Source: a virus
Strand: one strand, 5' to 3'
IMG/VR virus record: IMGVR_UViG_3300035698_017976
Location: 1 to 26,942 of that record
Length of the DNA: 26,942 nt
A model generated the notes under the pieces. That model was not told the DNA's origin, did not search any database, and saw nothing but the letters and a program-made list of their open reading frames with translations. Positions 19,788 through 26,755 of the stretch are shown one piece after another (within the stretch, counting starts at the first letter, position 1; every line of letters begins with the position of its first letter). The translations under genes and the position numbers were made by a program.

Positions 19788-22111
19788 TTTGGTTTAAATA
19801 TTTCTATTGATAACGATAATGGCTTGTCTTTTGGTTTTTTAATCATACCCAGCCTCACAAAGTTAACCCTAGAAACTATCCTTTCTAATGATTGGAAGTT
19901 CCAACCGTAAGCAAATGAACTAAGTTCATCATCCTGACTGCCGTAAATTTCCAATAATAACTTTTCATCTTTAGTACCAATAAAATTCCTCATGATTAGC
20001 TCTAGGTCTGGAACATGAATCTCCAACCTACCTCCTGGTTTAAGAACTCTAAACCACTCTCTAAGCGCTCTCTCTGCCTCATGTTTGTTTAGACAGGGAA
20101 GCATATAGGATGCTACAACTGTTGAGATTGAGTTTGATGGAAATGGCAATGCTCTGGCATCATTATTGTACTTAATTCCTGGTAATTTTCTTATGTCCAC
20201 CTGAGCATACTTTGGATATAATGGATTTTCTCCACCACCGATTTCAATATGCTTTATGCTACTTACTCCAGCGGTGTCTAACTCTTGTGATATTTTAGAG
20301 AATTTCTTCATTTTTTTGTCCCAAGTACGATGAAATAGCGCTTTATTTGCCAAGGTTATTTTTTTAAATTTAGCTGAATCCTGCTTTTTAAGAACGTCCT
20401 GTGATTTACCCTCATAGTGGATAACCTTGGATTCATGGTTGATATAAACCTTGTAGCCTGCTTCTCTTACCTTCAGACACATATCAATATCTTCGTAATA
20501 ACCACGAATGTATTTCTCGTTAAATTTAGCGAACTTTTTCCTGACCATTAAGCAAGCTCCAGTTACTGCTTCTATTTCCTGAACCCCTATGGTATTAACT
20601 AAATAGTCTTTTTGATGCCTGCCAACATGTTTTGGTTCATTGTTGATATTAAATTCTATTCCAGCATGTTGGAGTTCCCAAGAGCCGTCTTGCCTCTTTG
20701 GGAAGTAAAGTCTTGCACCGACAATGCCAGCTTTTTTGTTTGTATTCAGCACATCAATCATTCTTTCCAACCAGCCCCATTGTGGCATGGTGTCGTTATT
20801 AAGGTAGAGAATATAGTCTCTGGTTGCCTGTTTCAAACCAACATTGTTGCCTCCAGCAAAGCCTAGGTTTTCCTTGTTAAATATACATTTAATATCGTGA
20901 CCGAGTTTTGAATACTTCTTCTCCAAAGACTTCAGTACATCTACAGAACCATCGGTAGAATTATTATCAACCAAAATCAATTCAAATCCTGGGGGAGTTA
21001 TTCTGTAGAGTCTATCAACACAGTCTTTGGTGTATTTACTGTTGTTCCAAGTAAGAATAATTATCGAGGCTTTATCTGTTCCAGACACTACCGAGAAGAA
21101 TTTCCTACGTATCTCTGCTTCATCAAACTGCTTGCTTTTCTTCATAGCTTTGATAGACATGCTTTGCAGTTTCTTTGGACTCTTGGTGAGCTCTAGTGTT
21201 CTATCAACCATCTCCGCAATATTGTTGATTAAGTAACCGTCTTTGCCATCATCAACCACTTCTGGTTGACCACCACTATTAAGGGTTATTGGTACACAAC
21301 CACTACTCATTGCTTCGACTGTCGTCATGCCAAAATGCTCCTGAGCTCCTGGCTCGTGAGGCATAGTAATCCCAGTCATGTGCCAGTAAATCTTTGATTC
21401 TGCGTAGAGCTTTTGAAGTTGTGGGAATGGGATACCCTCATGGAAGGTAATAGGATAGTCCTTGGCGTACTGTTTTAGCTCCTGTACGTAGTTTGGGTCC
21501 TGAACCTGTCCAACTATATGAAATGTCCACTCCTTCAACCCAGCGTCACACAGAACCTTAAAAGCCTCAATCATTTGTCTATGTCCCTTATCAGCTTCTG
21601 GCCTTGGAGCAGCCAGTCTGCTTACATGGAGAATTTGATTTCTTTTTATATCTCTTGGTTGAAATTGTTTAGTCATTATTGGCGGGTAGACAACATGAAC
21701 CTCTTTTTTATCTTGCTTCCATCGGTCAATAATATTCTGTTTGGTGTATTCCGAATTGGCTAAAAACTCATAGTCATATACGGGGAAGAAAAACTGAGGG
21801 AAGAAAACCAACATAAACTTTTTCATTGCTTCTGTTTCCTCGGCCTTCCAGTGGGAAATATTTAAAAATATGTAGTCGTACTTCTGTCCAATACCCTTTG
21901 CATACTTATAGAAAGTGACCCCATCTACATCCAAGTGAAGCATTTTCTTCATCCAGTCTGCTGTCTTAGGGGTACCAGGTATGTATATGTCACAGTCGTA
22001 AAATCTTTTGAGATATTCAATAAACTTGAATGAGTGAACCGTACCACCACCTAGTTGGTCAAAGTGGTCATTTAGTATTCCAACCTTAATTTTCTTAAAA
22101 AATGTATTCAT
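19784..22111 (-). CDS. Three-domain GT4-GT2-methyltransferase fusion
   Basis: 775 aa. Residues 1-340: GT4 (GT-B) with VGILNDHFDQLGGGTVHSF, LHVSRLAAPRPEADKGH and a canonical E-x7-E (E258, E266 in QEHFGMTTVEAMSSG). Residues 347-600: GT2 (GT-A) with ASIIILTWNN, LVDNNSTDGS, ENLGFAGGNNVGL, LYLNNDTM (metal motif NND, 438-440) and GYYEDIDMCLKVREAGYK. Residues 615-775: SAM methyltransferase with HIEIGGGENP, QVDIRKLPG, DARALPFPSNSI and FRVLKPGGRLEIHVPD. One polypeptide could add two sugars and methylate the product, perhaps capping it. The GT2 part is related to the GT at 23586. The C-terminal domain is shorter than stand-alone methyltransferases, but its SAM motif looks intact. Confidence 0.9.
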   Translation of the reverse strand: MNTFFKKIKVGILNDHFDQLGGGTVHSFKFIEYLKRFYDCDIYIPGTPKTADWMKKMLHLDVDGVTFYKYAKGIGQKYDYIFLNISHWKAEETEAMKKFMLVFFPQFFFPVYDYEFLANSEYTKQNIIDRWKQDKKEVHVVYPPIMTKQFQPRDIKRNQILHVSRLAAPRPEADKGHRQMIEAFKVLCDAGLKEWTFHIVGQVQDPNYVQELKQYAKDYPITFHEGIPFPQLQKLYAESKIYWHMTGITMPHEPGAQEHFGMTTVEAMSSGCVPITLNSGGQPEVVDDGKDGYLINNIAEMVDRTLELTKSPKKLQSMSIKAMKKSKQFDEAEIRRKFFSVVSGTDKASIIILTWNNSKYTKDCVDRLYRITPPGFELILVDNNSTDGSVDVLKSLEKKYSKLGHDIKCIFNKENLGFAGGNNVGLKQATRDYILYLNNDTMPQWGWLERMIDVLNTNKKAGIVGARLYFPKRQDGSWELQHAGIEFNINNEPKHVGRHQKDYLVNTIGVQEIEAVTGACLMVRKKFAKFNEKYIRGYYEDIDMCLKVREAGYKVYINHESKVIHYEGKSQDVLKKQDSAKFKKITLANKALFHRTWDKKMKKFSKISQELDTAGVSSIKHIEIGGGENPLYPKYAQVDIRKLPGIKYNNDARALPFPSNSISTVVASYMLPCLNKHEAERALREWFRVLKPGGRLEIHVPDLELIMRNFIGTKDEKLLLEIYGSQDDELSSFAYGWNFQSLERIVSRVNFVRLGMIKKPKDKPLSLSIEIFKPK

Positions 22112-22115
22112 AATT

Positions 22116-22718
22116 TTATACCCAATTTATTTTGTTAGAGGTATTAGGGTCCCTCTTAACTGCAGCTTCGTCCTGTGGGGTTATCGTTTGCGGACCCCCA
22201 GCATCACGCTCAGCAACTAACTTCTGAATTTTCGCACCCATGGGAGTAACCCCGCCACGTCTTGGGGCATCTTTCATATCCTTATCGGATTGCTCAATCA
22301 TTTTTTCTACTTCTTTGGGAACTGGCCCAGCCTCAGATGGCCTTGCACCTAGAGTACCTGGAGCCGCTGCTGGTACTGTAGGAGTGGGGGTTGCTGTAGG
22401 AGAGGGAACGTTAAAGGCACGCTTATAACCACAATTTGTACAATTATAAGTTTGCCCACTAAGAAATAGTCTATCGTTACATTCAGGACAGAATTGGTCT
22501 GGATATAAAACCCTCTGCACTAAACCAAATAACTGCTTCTTCAGCTCTTCAGGACTATCTTTATAGTCCTCTACTGTTCTATCAATCTTTTCCTTTAGAG
22601 TTGGTTGCTTAGGAGCTGGTGTTACCTTTGGCTCTGCCTTAGGCTTTACCTTTGGTTTTGACTCCATTTTTGGTGTCTCTTTTTTTGTCTTTTTTTCTAT
22701 TTTCTTTTTTTTTGTCAT
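22116..22718 (-). CDS. Lysine/proline-rich zinc-ribbon protein of unknown function
   Basis: 200 aa. Residues 1-40 are lysine- and proline-rich and probably disordered; 41-72 are a helix (LKEKIDRTVEDYKDSPEELKK); 77-96 form a zinc ribbon (C77-x2-C80, C93-x2-C96: FCPECNDRLF, YNCTNCGYKR). 101-130 is a Pro/Thr/Ala linker, and the rest is charged. The RBS AAAAGGAG is strong. It is the first gene after the possible promoter at 22782 and 4 bp upstream of the big fusion gene. The layout suggests a modular binding protein, maybe a virion or DNA-associated factor; this is not established. Confidence 0.7.
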   Translation of the reverse strand: MTKKKKIEKKTKKETPKMESKPKVKPKAEPKVTPAPKQPTLKEKIDRTVEDYKDSPEELKKQLFGLVQRVLYPDQFCPECNDRLFLSGQTYNCTNCGYKRAFNVPSPTATPTPTVPAAAPGTLGARPSEAGPVPKEVEKMIEQSDKDMKDAPRRGGVTPMGAKIQKLVAERDAGGPQTITPQDEAAVKRDPNTSNKINWV

Positions 22719-22781
22719 AAACTACTCCTTTTCCTATAACTTTTAAGACTTTACCGAAGAAATCAGTAGTGTCTTTCATAG

Positions 22782-22790
22782 ATTATATCA
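22782..22790 (-). promoter_or_regulatory. Possible extended -10 promoter before the glycan island
   Basis: The minus strand reads ACTTGATATAAT (22793-22782), a perfect TGn-TATAAT, overlapping the stop codon of the gene ending at 22788. The start near 22775 leaves a leader of about 57 nt with an AAAAGGAG RBS for the gene at 22718. The same 12-mer occurs at 16003-15992. No -35 box is visible. Confidence 0.45.
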
Positions 22791-23096
22791 AGTATCAAGG
22801 TCGATGGGTATATGCTTACCTGGTTCGTCCTTTGCATCAACCATACGCTTAAAGAACTCATCGTATGGCTCGACCTTGAGAGATTTTTTCACCTCCGCTC
22901 TCTCTTTTGTTGTGGAAGGCGGCATTTTAATATGAACAACTGTCCCAGTAAATTGAGAAGGGTCCATTTTCATGTTGTCTGGCAATAGACTTTTTTTAAA
23001 TTTAGGGTCATTTTTTTTAATCGCAACTTCCTTGGCCAAGCAGTAAAACCTGCCGTTAATAAAAATCTGTATTGGTGTTCTAATTGTCATGTCCAT
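22788..23096 (-). CDS. Unrecognised 102-aa protein
   Basis: MDMTIRTPIQIFINGRFYCLAKEV suggests a small beta-rich N-terminus, then a lysine-rich linker and VVHIKMPPSTTKERAEVKKSLKVEPYDEFFKRMV, ending acidic (HIPIDLDT). One Cys, no membrane segment. The RBS AGAGG precedes the ATG. It is in a block of three small genes with 1-bp gaps, between a GT2 gene and the zinc-ribbon gene. No family recognised. Confidence 0.65.
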   Translation of the reverse strand: MDMTIRTPIQIFINGRFYCLAKEVAIKKNDPKFKKSLLPDNMKMDPSQFTGTVVHIKMPPSTTKERAEVKKSLKVEPYDEFFKRMVDAKDEPGKHIPIDLDT

Positions 23097-23097
23097 A

Positions 23098-23289
23098 TTA
23101 AAATCCTCTTTCCATGAACTTACTAATTGCTTTGGCCAAAATTGTAAATTCTCCCCAGGTTAATTTTTCAGCTAAGAATTTAACCATCTCATCGACTTGT
23201 TTATCATGAGCATCCTTGGTTTTTTGCAAAGACTTCGTTATAGCCTTTTTGAGCTTATTTAATTGTTTTTGGTCTATTGGATAATCCAT
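23098..23289 (-). CDS. Unrecognised 63-aa helical protein
   Basis: Nearly all helix-forming: LNKLKKAITKSLQKTKDAHDKQVDEMVKFLAEKLTWGEFTILAKAISKFMERGF. Likely one long amphipathic helix, a turn near TWGEF, and a second helix, like small phage regulatory or adaptor proteins. The RBS is weak. 1-bp gaps to both neighbours support coding in this frame. Function unknown. Confidence 0.6.
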   Translation of the reverse strand: MDYPIDQKQLNKLKKAITKSLQKTKDAHDKQVDEMVKFLAEKLTWGEFTILAKAISKFMERGF

Positions 23290-23290
23290 A

Positions 23291-23599
23291 TTATTTTTTC
23301 TTTATGACCTCATAACTTAATAGCATCTCCATGTCCTCAGCTGCAGCCTCGCCATGCTTCTTTGAGAACCATTCTCTAGTTTCGCCAATTGCTTTTTCCA
23401 TGTCAGCAGGACTTTTAATGTCCTCTTCTCTTTTCCTCAATTCTATTATACGACGATATACAATATTTGAGTTAACCCAGAACAAATCTAAGAGCGCACT
23501 AGGCTCACCAAGCATCACCCTTCTGGGCCCATGCTTCGGGTCTTCATAAATCAAGATTGCTGTCTTGATGCCTTTGACTGAGTGTTTATTTTTTGCCAT
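23291..23599 (-). CDS. Unrecognised 102-aa protein
   Basis: Strong RBS (TTAGGAGGTAAAA). The N-terminus is basic (MAKNKHSVKGIKTAILIYED) and a central segment (PRRVMLGEPSALLDLFWVNSNIVYRRIIELRKREED) is strand then helix. The C-terminus is helical and acidic (ETREWFSKKHGEAAAEDMEMLL). It overlaps the GT2 gene by 14 bp, so it belongs to the same transcript. No conserved family recognised. Confidence 0.68.
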   Translation of the reverse strand: MAKNKHSVKGIKTAILIYEDPKHGPRRVMLGEPSALLDLFWVNSNIVYRRIIELRKREEDIKSPADMEKAIGETREWFSKKHGEAAAEDMEMLLSYEVIKKK

Positions 23600-24341
23600 T
23601 TTTACCTCCTAACTCCCAGCGATTCATGTAAAGAGCGAAGTTGCTGTCTTCTTTGGCATACCTTCCCTCAGTACGTGATTCGTAATGATAAACGAAAGAC
23701 GTTGGTTCATAGTAAATTCTGTATCCTGCACGGCGTATTTTTTGACACAAATCCATATCTTCCCACCCGTTCCAATATTTCTCGTCAAAACCTCCTAACT
23801 CTAAAAATAGCTGTTTTGGCATGATTGCACAGGCTGCTGTTACTGCAAAGTATTGCTTTCTCTCCATGACCAAAGGGTCTTCTGCCCTTCTCTTAAAATG
23901 AATATGGTCAGGCATTCCACTACTTAATCTAACTACGCCTGCATGTTGGACTGTACCCTTACCAGGGTGAATCAATCTAGCGCCAACCATGCCTACAGCT
24001 TTCTCTTCGCTGAAGACGTTCATCATCGCCGTCAGCCAACCTTTCGTGACAATAGTATCGTTATTCAAGAAGCATAAGAAATTTCCTTTTGCGACTTCTG
24101 CCCCCTGATTATTGGAGGCAGCAAACCCCACATTTTCCTCATTTCTGAGGTATTGTCCGTTCATGGTGTAATCTGCTTGATGCAGAAGATACTCTTGTGT
24201 ACCGTCTTTAGAAGCGTTGTCTATAACAATTACTTCAAAAGGCCACTTCGTATGCTTCTGAACAGAATCCATTACCTGTTTCAGATATTTAAGACCATTT
24301 AACGTTGGTATTATTATGCTTACTAAATCTCTTCTTTCCAT
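23586..24341 (-). CDS. GT2-family glycosyltransferase (rhamnosyltransferase-like)
   Basis: 251 aa. VSIIIPTLNGLKYLKQVMDS, VIVIDNASKDGTQEYL, NEENVGFAASNNQGAEVA, FLCFLNNDTIVTKGWLTAM (metal motif NND, 93-95), GMVGARLIHPGKGTVQHAGV and GFDEKYWNGWEDMDLCQKIRRAGYRIYY. These are the standard blocks of the WcaA/rhamnosyltransferase-like GT2 group. It is clearly related to the GT2 module of the fusion gene at 19784-22111. Its start lies inside the end of the HNH gene (19-bp overlap), suggesting the HNH gene was placed directly against it. Sugar specificity unknown. Confidence 0.9.
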   Translation of the reverse strand: MERRDLVSIIIPTLNGLKYLKQVMDSVQKHTKWPFEVIVIDNASKDGTQEYLLHQADYTMNGQYLRNEENVGFAASNNQGAEVAKGNFLCFLNNDTIVTKGWLTAMMNVFSEEKAVGMVGARLIHPGKGTVQHAGVVRLSSGMPDHIHFKRRAEDPLVMERKQYFAVTAACAIMPKQLFLELGGFDEKYWNGWEDMDLCQKIRRAGYRIYYEPTSFVYHYESRTEGRYAKEDSNFALYMNRWELGGKNGKK

Positions 24342-24769
24342 CTTTTCTCCATTACTAACTTACCTATTAATTGCATTTCTTCTTTTGACAAAATCTCCCC
24401 TTTAACAGAGTTACAATCGTGACAAGCAAGTTTCATGTTTCCTAGTTGATAAGGTTTATTATTGTCTAGTCTATCTATTTCAAGATTTTCTCTTTTTCTT
24501 GGTTGTTGGCAATAAAAACAAAACTCTGGTTGTTTTTCATACCAATCGATAAATTCTTGTTGTGTTATATTAAGTAACCTTTTTTTTGCTTTAGAGTTTT
24601 TCTTAATAGTACAGTATCTTCCCTTTGCTGTTGTTTTTTTCCATTTACTAACCCGTAATTGCTCTTTTCTTCTAAAATCCAGATTTGTTTTAAGTTTGTT
24701 TTTGTACCATTTTCTTTGTAGTTCTCGGTATTTCTCTGGATTTTTCCAATAAGCTTTATTAGTTGCCAT
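24323..24769 (-). CDS. HNH endonuclease (zinc-bound HNH core)
   Basis: 148 aa. The first 70 residues are a basic, helical DNA-binding part (KAYWKNPEKYRELQRKWYKNK...). The nuclease core is CFYCQQ (C84, C87), LEIDRLDNNKPYQLGNMKLACHDCNSVKG with D99, N103, N111 and zinc ligands C116 and C119. This is the common phage HNH type with 'IDR-DN---Y---N---C--CN--KG'. It is likely a mobile homing-like gene. No RBS; a small palindrome (GATACAGTGTATC, 24771-24783) sits just upstream of the ATG and a TATAAT about 35 nt upstream. Confidence 0.88.
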   Translation of the reverse strand: MATNKAYWKNPEKYRELQRKWYKNKLKTNLDFRRKEQLRVSKWKKTTAKGRYCTIKKNSKAKKRLLNITQQEFIDWYEKQPEFCFYCQQPRKRENLEIDRLDNNKPYQLGNMKLACHDCNSVKGEILSKEEMQLIGKLVMEKRWKEEI

Positions 24770-24874
24770 GGATACAGTGTATCATAGGAACCAACTAGAT
24801 TATATTATCGATACTTTGTCATTCATAGGTTATTACCCATCCCTTCATCCTGAATTTCCCTTGTAATTTCCTCC

Positions 24875-25147
24875 TTATCCTCGATTAAACTCTCTTGGTG
24901 CTTTTGGTCTTGCATCATTCACCACGATGTTCCTACCTTCGAACTCTTGCTCATTAAACATTTCAATAGCTTTCTGAGCCTCTTCTTCATTACCAAATTC
25001 AACGAAACCAAATCCTTTAGAACGACCTGAATCTCTGTCAGTAATAACTGTAGCGCTAACTACAGAACCTGCTTGAGAGAAGTGGTCTTTCAGCTTGTCA
25101 TCAGTTACGTCGTAACTTAGGTTTCCGACATAAAGTTTATTTTTCAT
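24875..25147 (-). CDS. RRM-domain RNA-binding protein
   Basis: 90 aa, one complete RNA recognition motif: RNP2 LYVGNL (5-10) and RNP1 KGFGFVEF (44-51), with the full beta-alpha-beta-beta-alpha-beta run and DRDSGRSKG between. It binds single-stranded RNA. The gene is ATGA-coupled to a 54-aa ORF and has a very strong RBS (GGAGGTG). Bacterial RRM proteins usually end in a glycine-rich tail. Here a TAA cuts the protein after EFNRG, yet the next nine codons in frame read GGNYKGNSG before a TGA, as if such a tail was recently lost. RRM proteins are rare in phages; host acquisition is likely. Confidence 0.9.
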   Translation of the reverse strand: MKNKLYVGNLSYDVTDDKLKDHFSQAGSVVSATVITDRDSGRSKGFGFVEFGNEEEAQKAIEMFNEQEFEGRNIVVNDARPKAPREFNRG

Positions 25148-25308
25148 TTTCTATTCACCTCCAATTCTTTCTTGACTAATTCGTCAATATTTGCCCCTGT
25201 CACCTGTTCGACGAGGCGCTTAATAATAACTGAACAGGTCATCATCTTGTCTAAATCTTCTCTGAGATTTTTAATCTCGGTTTTGATTAATTCTAATTCT
25301 CTTGGCAT
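25144..25308 (-). CDS. 54-aa coiled-coil ORF
   Basis: Short ORF starting at the ATG at 25308, 1 bp after the upstream stop, with AAAGGTG 7 nt before it. The first 22 residues form a heptad-like helix (LELIKTEIKNLREDLDKM); the rest reads CSVIIKRLVEQVTGANIDELVKKELEV. It ends in an ATGA overlap with the RRM gene, so translation is probably coupled. It could be a small partner of a neighbour; function unknown. Confidence 0.65.
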   Translation of the reverse strand: MPRELELIKTEIKNLREDLDKMMTCSVIIKRLVEQVTGANIDELVKKELEVNRK

Positions 25309-25309
25309 A

Positions 25310-25639
25310 TTATTTCACCTTTCGCTCTTTTAATTTATGTGTGTGCATATATTTTAATCCAAGAAACCTCTGTTTCCCATGGCCATAATCAGCAATGTGG
25401 CAGTGCTCAAGCCAGTTTTTAATCGGTGCTTCCCAGCGTTGGTTAGTATGAGTCTCTTTGAGCACAATTGTCTTTACGCCTCGTTTAACAGCCTCATGGA
25501 AGGCGGACTCCTGAATACCATATCCACCTACTACCTCCATAAAATGTCTTGGTTCCACCCATCTAAAGAGAGTGTTACCGATTAATTCTCCGCAGAGAAC
25601 CTTTTTCTTTTTTGTTGGGTCCCAAGCTAATAATTTCAT
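25310..25639 (-). CDS. Unrecognised 109-aa basic protein
   Basis: MKLLAWDPTKKKKVLCGEL is followed by FRWVEPRHFMEVVGGYGIQESAFHEAVKRGVKTIVLKETHTNQRWEAPIKNWLEHC and DYGHGKQRFLGLKYM, ending KERKVK. The alternating Trp/His/Gly content with a 'VKRGVKTIVLKE' strand suggests a compact alpha/beta fold, but no family is recognised. It has a 4-bp ATGA overlap with the membrane gene upstream and a 1-bp gap to the 54-aa ORF. Not a pseudogene: the frame is clean and the overlaps fit. Confidence 0.68.
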   Translation of the reverse strand: MKLLAWDPTKKKKVLCGELIGNTLFRWVEPRHFMEVVGGYGIQESAFHEAVKRGVKTIVLKETHTNQRWEAPIKNWLEHCHIADYGHGKQRFLGLKYMHTHKLKERKVK

Positions 25640-26001
25640 TTTCTTATTTTCTTTTCCTTCTTCTTTTTTGGTTTCTTTTTTTCCCTTTTGGGTTTATCAC
25701 GTCTAGCCATAGTTTTCTCCTTTCTATTTTTTTCCTCCCAATGAGCATCCAACTTCTTGAGAAATTCTATGTTGAATGTCAAGCTTAGTCGCTCTGTTTT
25801 TGGGTCTATAATCTTTCCCTTTTTGGTAGGCTTCAAGAATCCAAATCTCCAAAGCAACAATACTACTCCGCTATAAACCTCTTTTAACACAGAGTTGAGG
25901 TCATCAATTTTATCTGGTAACTTCCAGAACAATCTGATAATTACTATCCAACCAAAGATAACCAATAACTGAATGATTGTTGCTAATATTTCTTTAAGCA
26001 T
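25636..26001 (-). CDS. Small membrane protein with highly basic tail
   Basis: 121 aa from the ATG at 26001, chosen because of the GGAAGGAG RBS. LKEILATIIQLLVIFGWIVIIRLF is one clear membrane helix (about 2-25), and SGVVLLLWRFGFL may be a second short hydrophobic stretch. The C-terminal 35 residues are mostly Lys and Arg (KREKKKPKKKKEKKIRK). A membrane anchor with a basic cytoplasmic tail could bind DNA or acidic lipid. An in-frame ATG at 25710 has its own strong AAGGAG (6 nt spacing), so a 24-aa basic peptide may also be made. Function unknown. Confidence 0.72.
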   Translation of the reverse strand: MLKEILATIIQLLVIFGWIVIIRLFWKLPDKIDDLNSVLKEVYSGVVLLLWRFGFLKPTKKGKIIDPKTERLSLTFNIEFLKKLDAHWEEKNRKEKTMARRDKPKREKKKPKKKKEKKIRK

Positions 26002-26755
26002 TCTTTTTCTCCTTCCCGTTAGGGCAACCTTTCCAATGGTATGAGTCATCTCCAGTTGCCATATCTATTGCATACCACTGACCATCCTTACCCTTTAACC
26101 AGTCTATCGACCAGTATCCTTCAAACCTTAAAGCAACTTTTTCTGTCAAGTGGTTGAGTAATTTCTCATCCTTTTTAGACAGTTTATTCATTGCATTTAA
26201 CTTCAGCTTCCAATTCTTATCCTTGTGCACATGGCCCTCCAGGACGTACTCTGGCCAGTATGGATGTTTACAAATTATCTTGTGGTCCTTAAAGAAATAT
26301 CTCATTTCCTTAGTAATCGGCATCTGTCCGCCAAAAGCTTTAAAGGCTGGTTTGGTCTCAATTATCTTCCTGGCTGCCCAGACATTTATTGGAAGACCGC
26401 CCTTCATGTCAGCCATGATGCTATGTTCGCCCATATCCTGTGCGTGTTTCATAAGAATCGCTTGATTTTGTATAAAACATGTATCAAGCCATTCATGCTT
26501 ATGGCTTGTCTGACCCGTTCTTAGAAAAAATGGATAGCCGATTCTGTGACCCATCTCTTCTAAGAGTTGTTTGAATTTACCAAAGGCTTTTTTTTGTTCG
26601 TCGTTTGGCTCTTTCATCCAAAATACTTTTCTGAGCCCTTCTACGAACTTAGGGTCGACTTTATTCATATCAACCATAATAGTCTTTGGGGTTGGAACCC
26701 CTATTTCTACTAGCTTAGGAAACCAGTAACTCATGCAGTTTTTTTTATAATTCAT
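25994..26755 (-). CDS. ATP-grasp-like protein (possible R2K-type)
   Basis: 253 aa. The pattern resembles the ATP-grasp fold as found in phage R2K-clade proteins: YPFFLRTGQTSHKHEW (74-89) as the ATP-binding strand and flexible loop, MPITKEMRYFFKDHKII (145-161), and GYWSIDWL...QWYAIDMATGDDSYHW (213-241) in place of the usual metal/ATP-binding 'D-N-R'. Such enzymes join a carboxylate to an amine using ATP, and some phage members are proposed to modify proteins or peptides. The RBS AGGGAGG is strong. It is ATGA-coupled to the gene upstream. The family call is moderate. Confidence 0.6.
   Translation of the reverse strand: MNYKKNCMSYWFPKLVEIGVPTPKTIMVDMNKVDPKFVEGLRKVFWMKEPNDEQKKAFGKFKQLLEEMGHRIGYPFFLRTGQTSHKHEWLDTCFIQNQAILMKHAQDMGEHSIMADMKGGLPINVWAARKIIETKPAFKAFGGQMPITKEMRYFFKDHKIICKHPYWPEYVLEGHVHKDKNWKLKLNAMNKLSKKDEKLLNHLTEKVALRFEGYWSIDWLKGKDGQWYAIDMATGDDSYHWKGCPNGKEKKNA

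Noticed and set aside
22639-22779. 46-aa minus-strand ORF overlapping the start of the zinc-ribbon gene
   Set aside because: No RBS, its ATG is 2 nt from the TATAAT box so it would not be in that transcript, and the protein is Lys-rich only because of the overlapping frame.
5433-24341. A bacterial capsule or O-antigen locus joined to a prophage
   Set aside because: The sugar genes share strand, spacing and ATGA overlaps with the phage genes, contain phage-type HNH genes, and phage structural genes follow without a junction; no Wzx/Wzy-like flippase or polymerase was seen.
24771-24783. GATACAGTGTATC palindrome before the HNH gene
   Set aside because: Short arms (5 bp), single copy; could be an operator but nothing else supports it, so it is mentioned only in the HNH entry.
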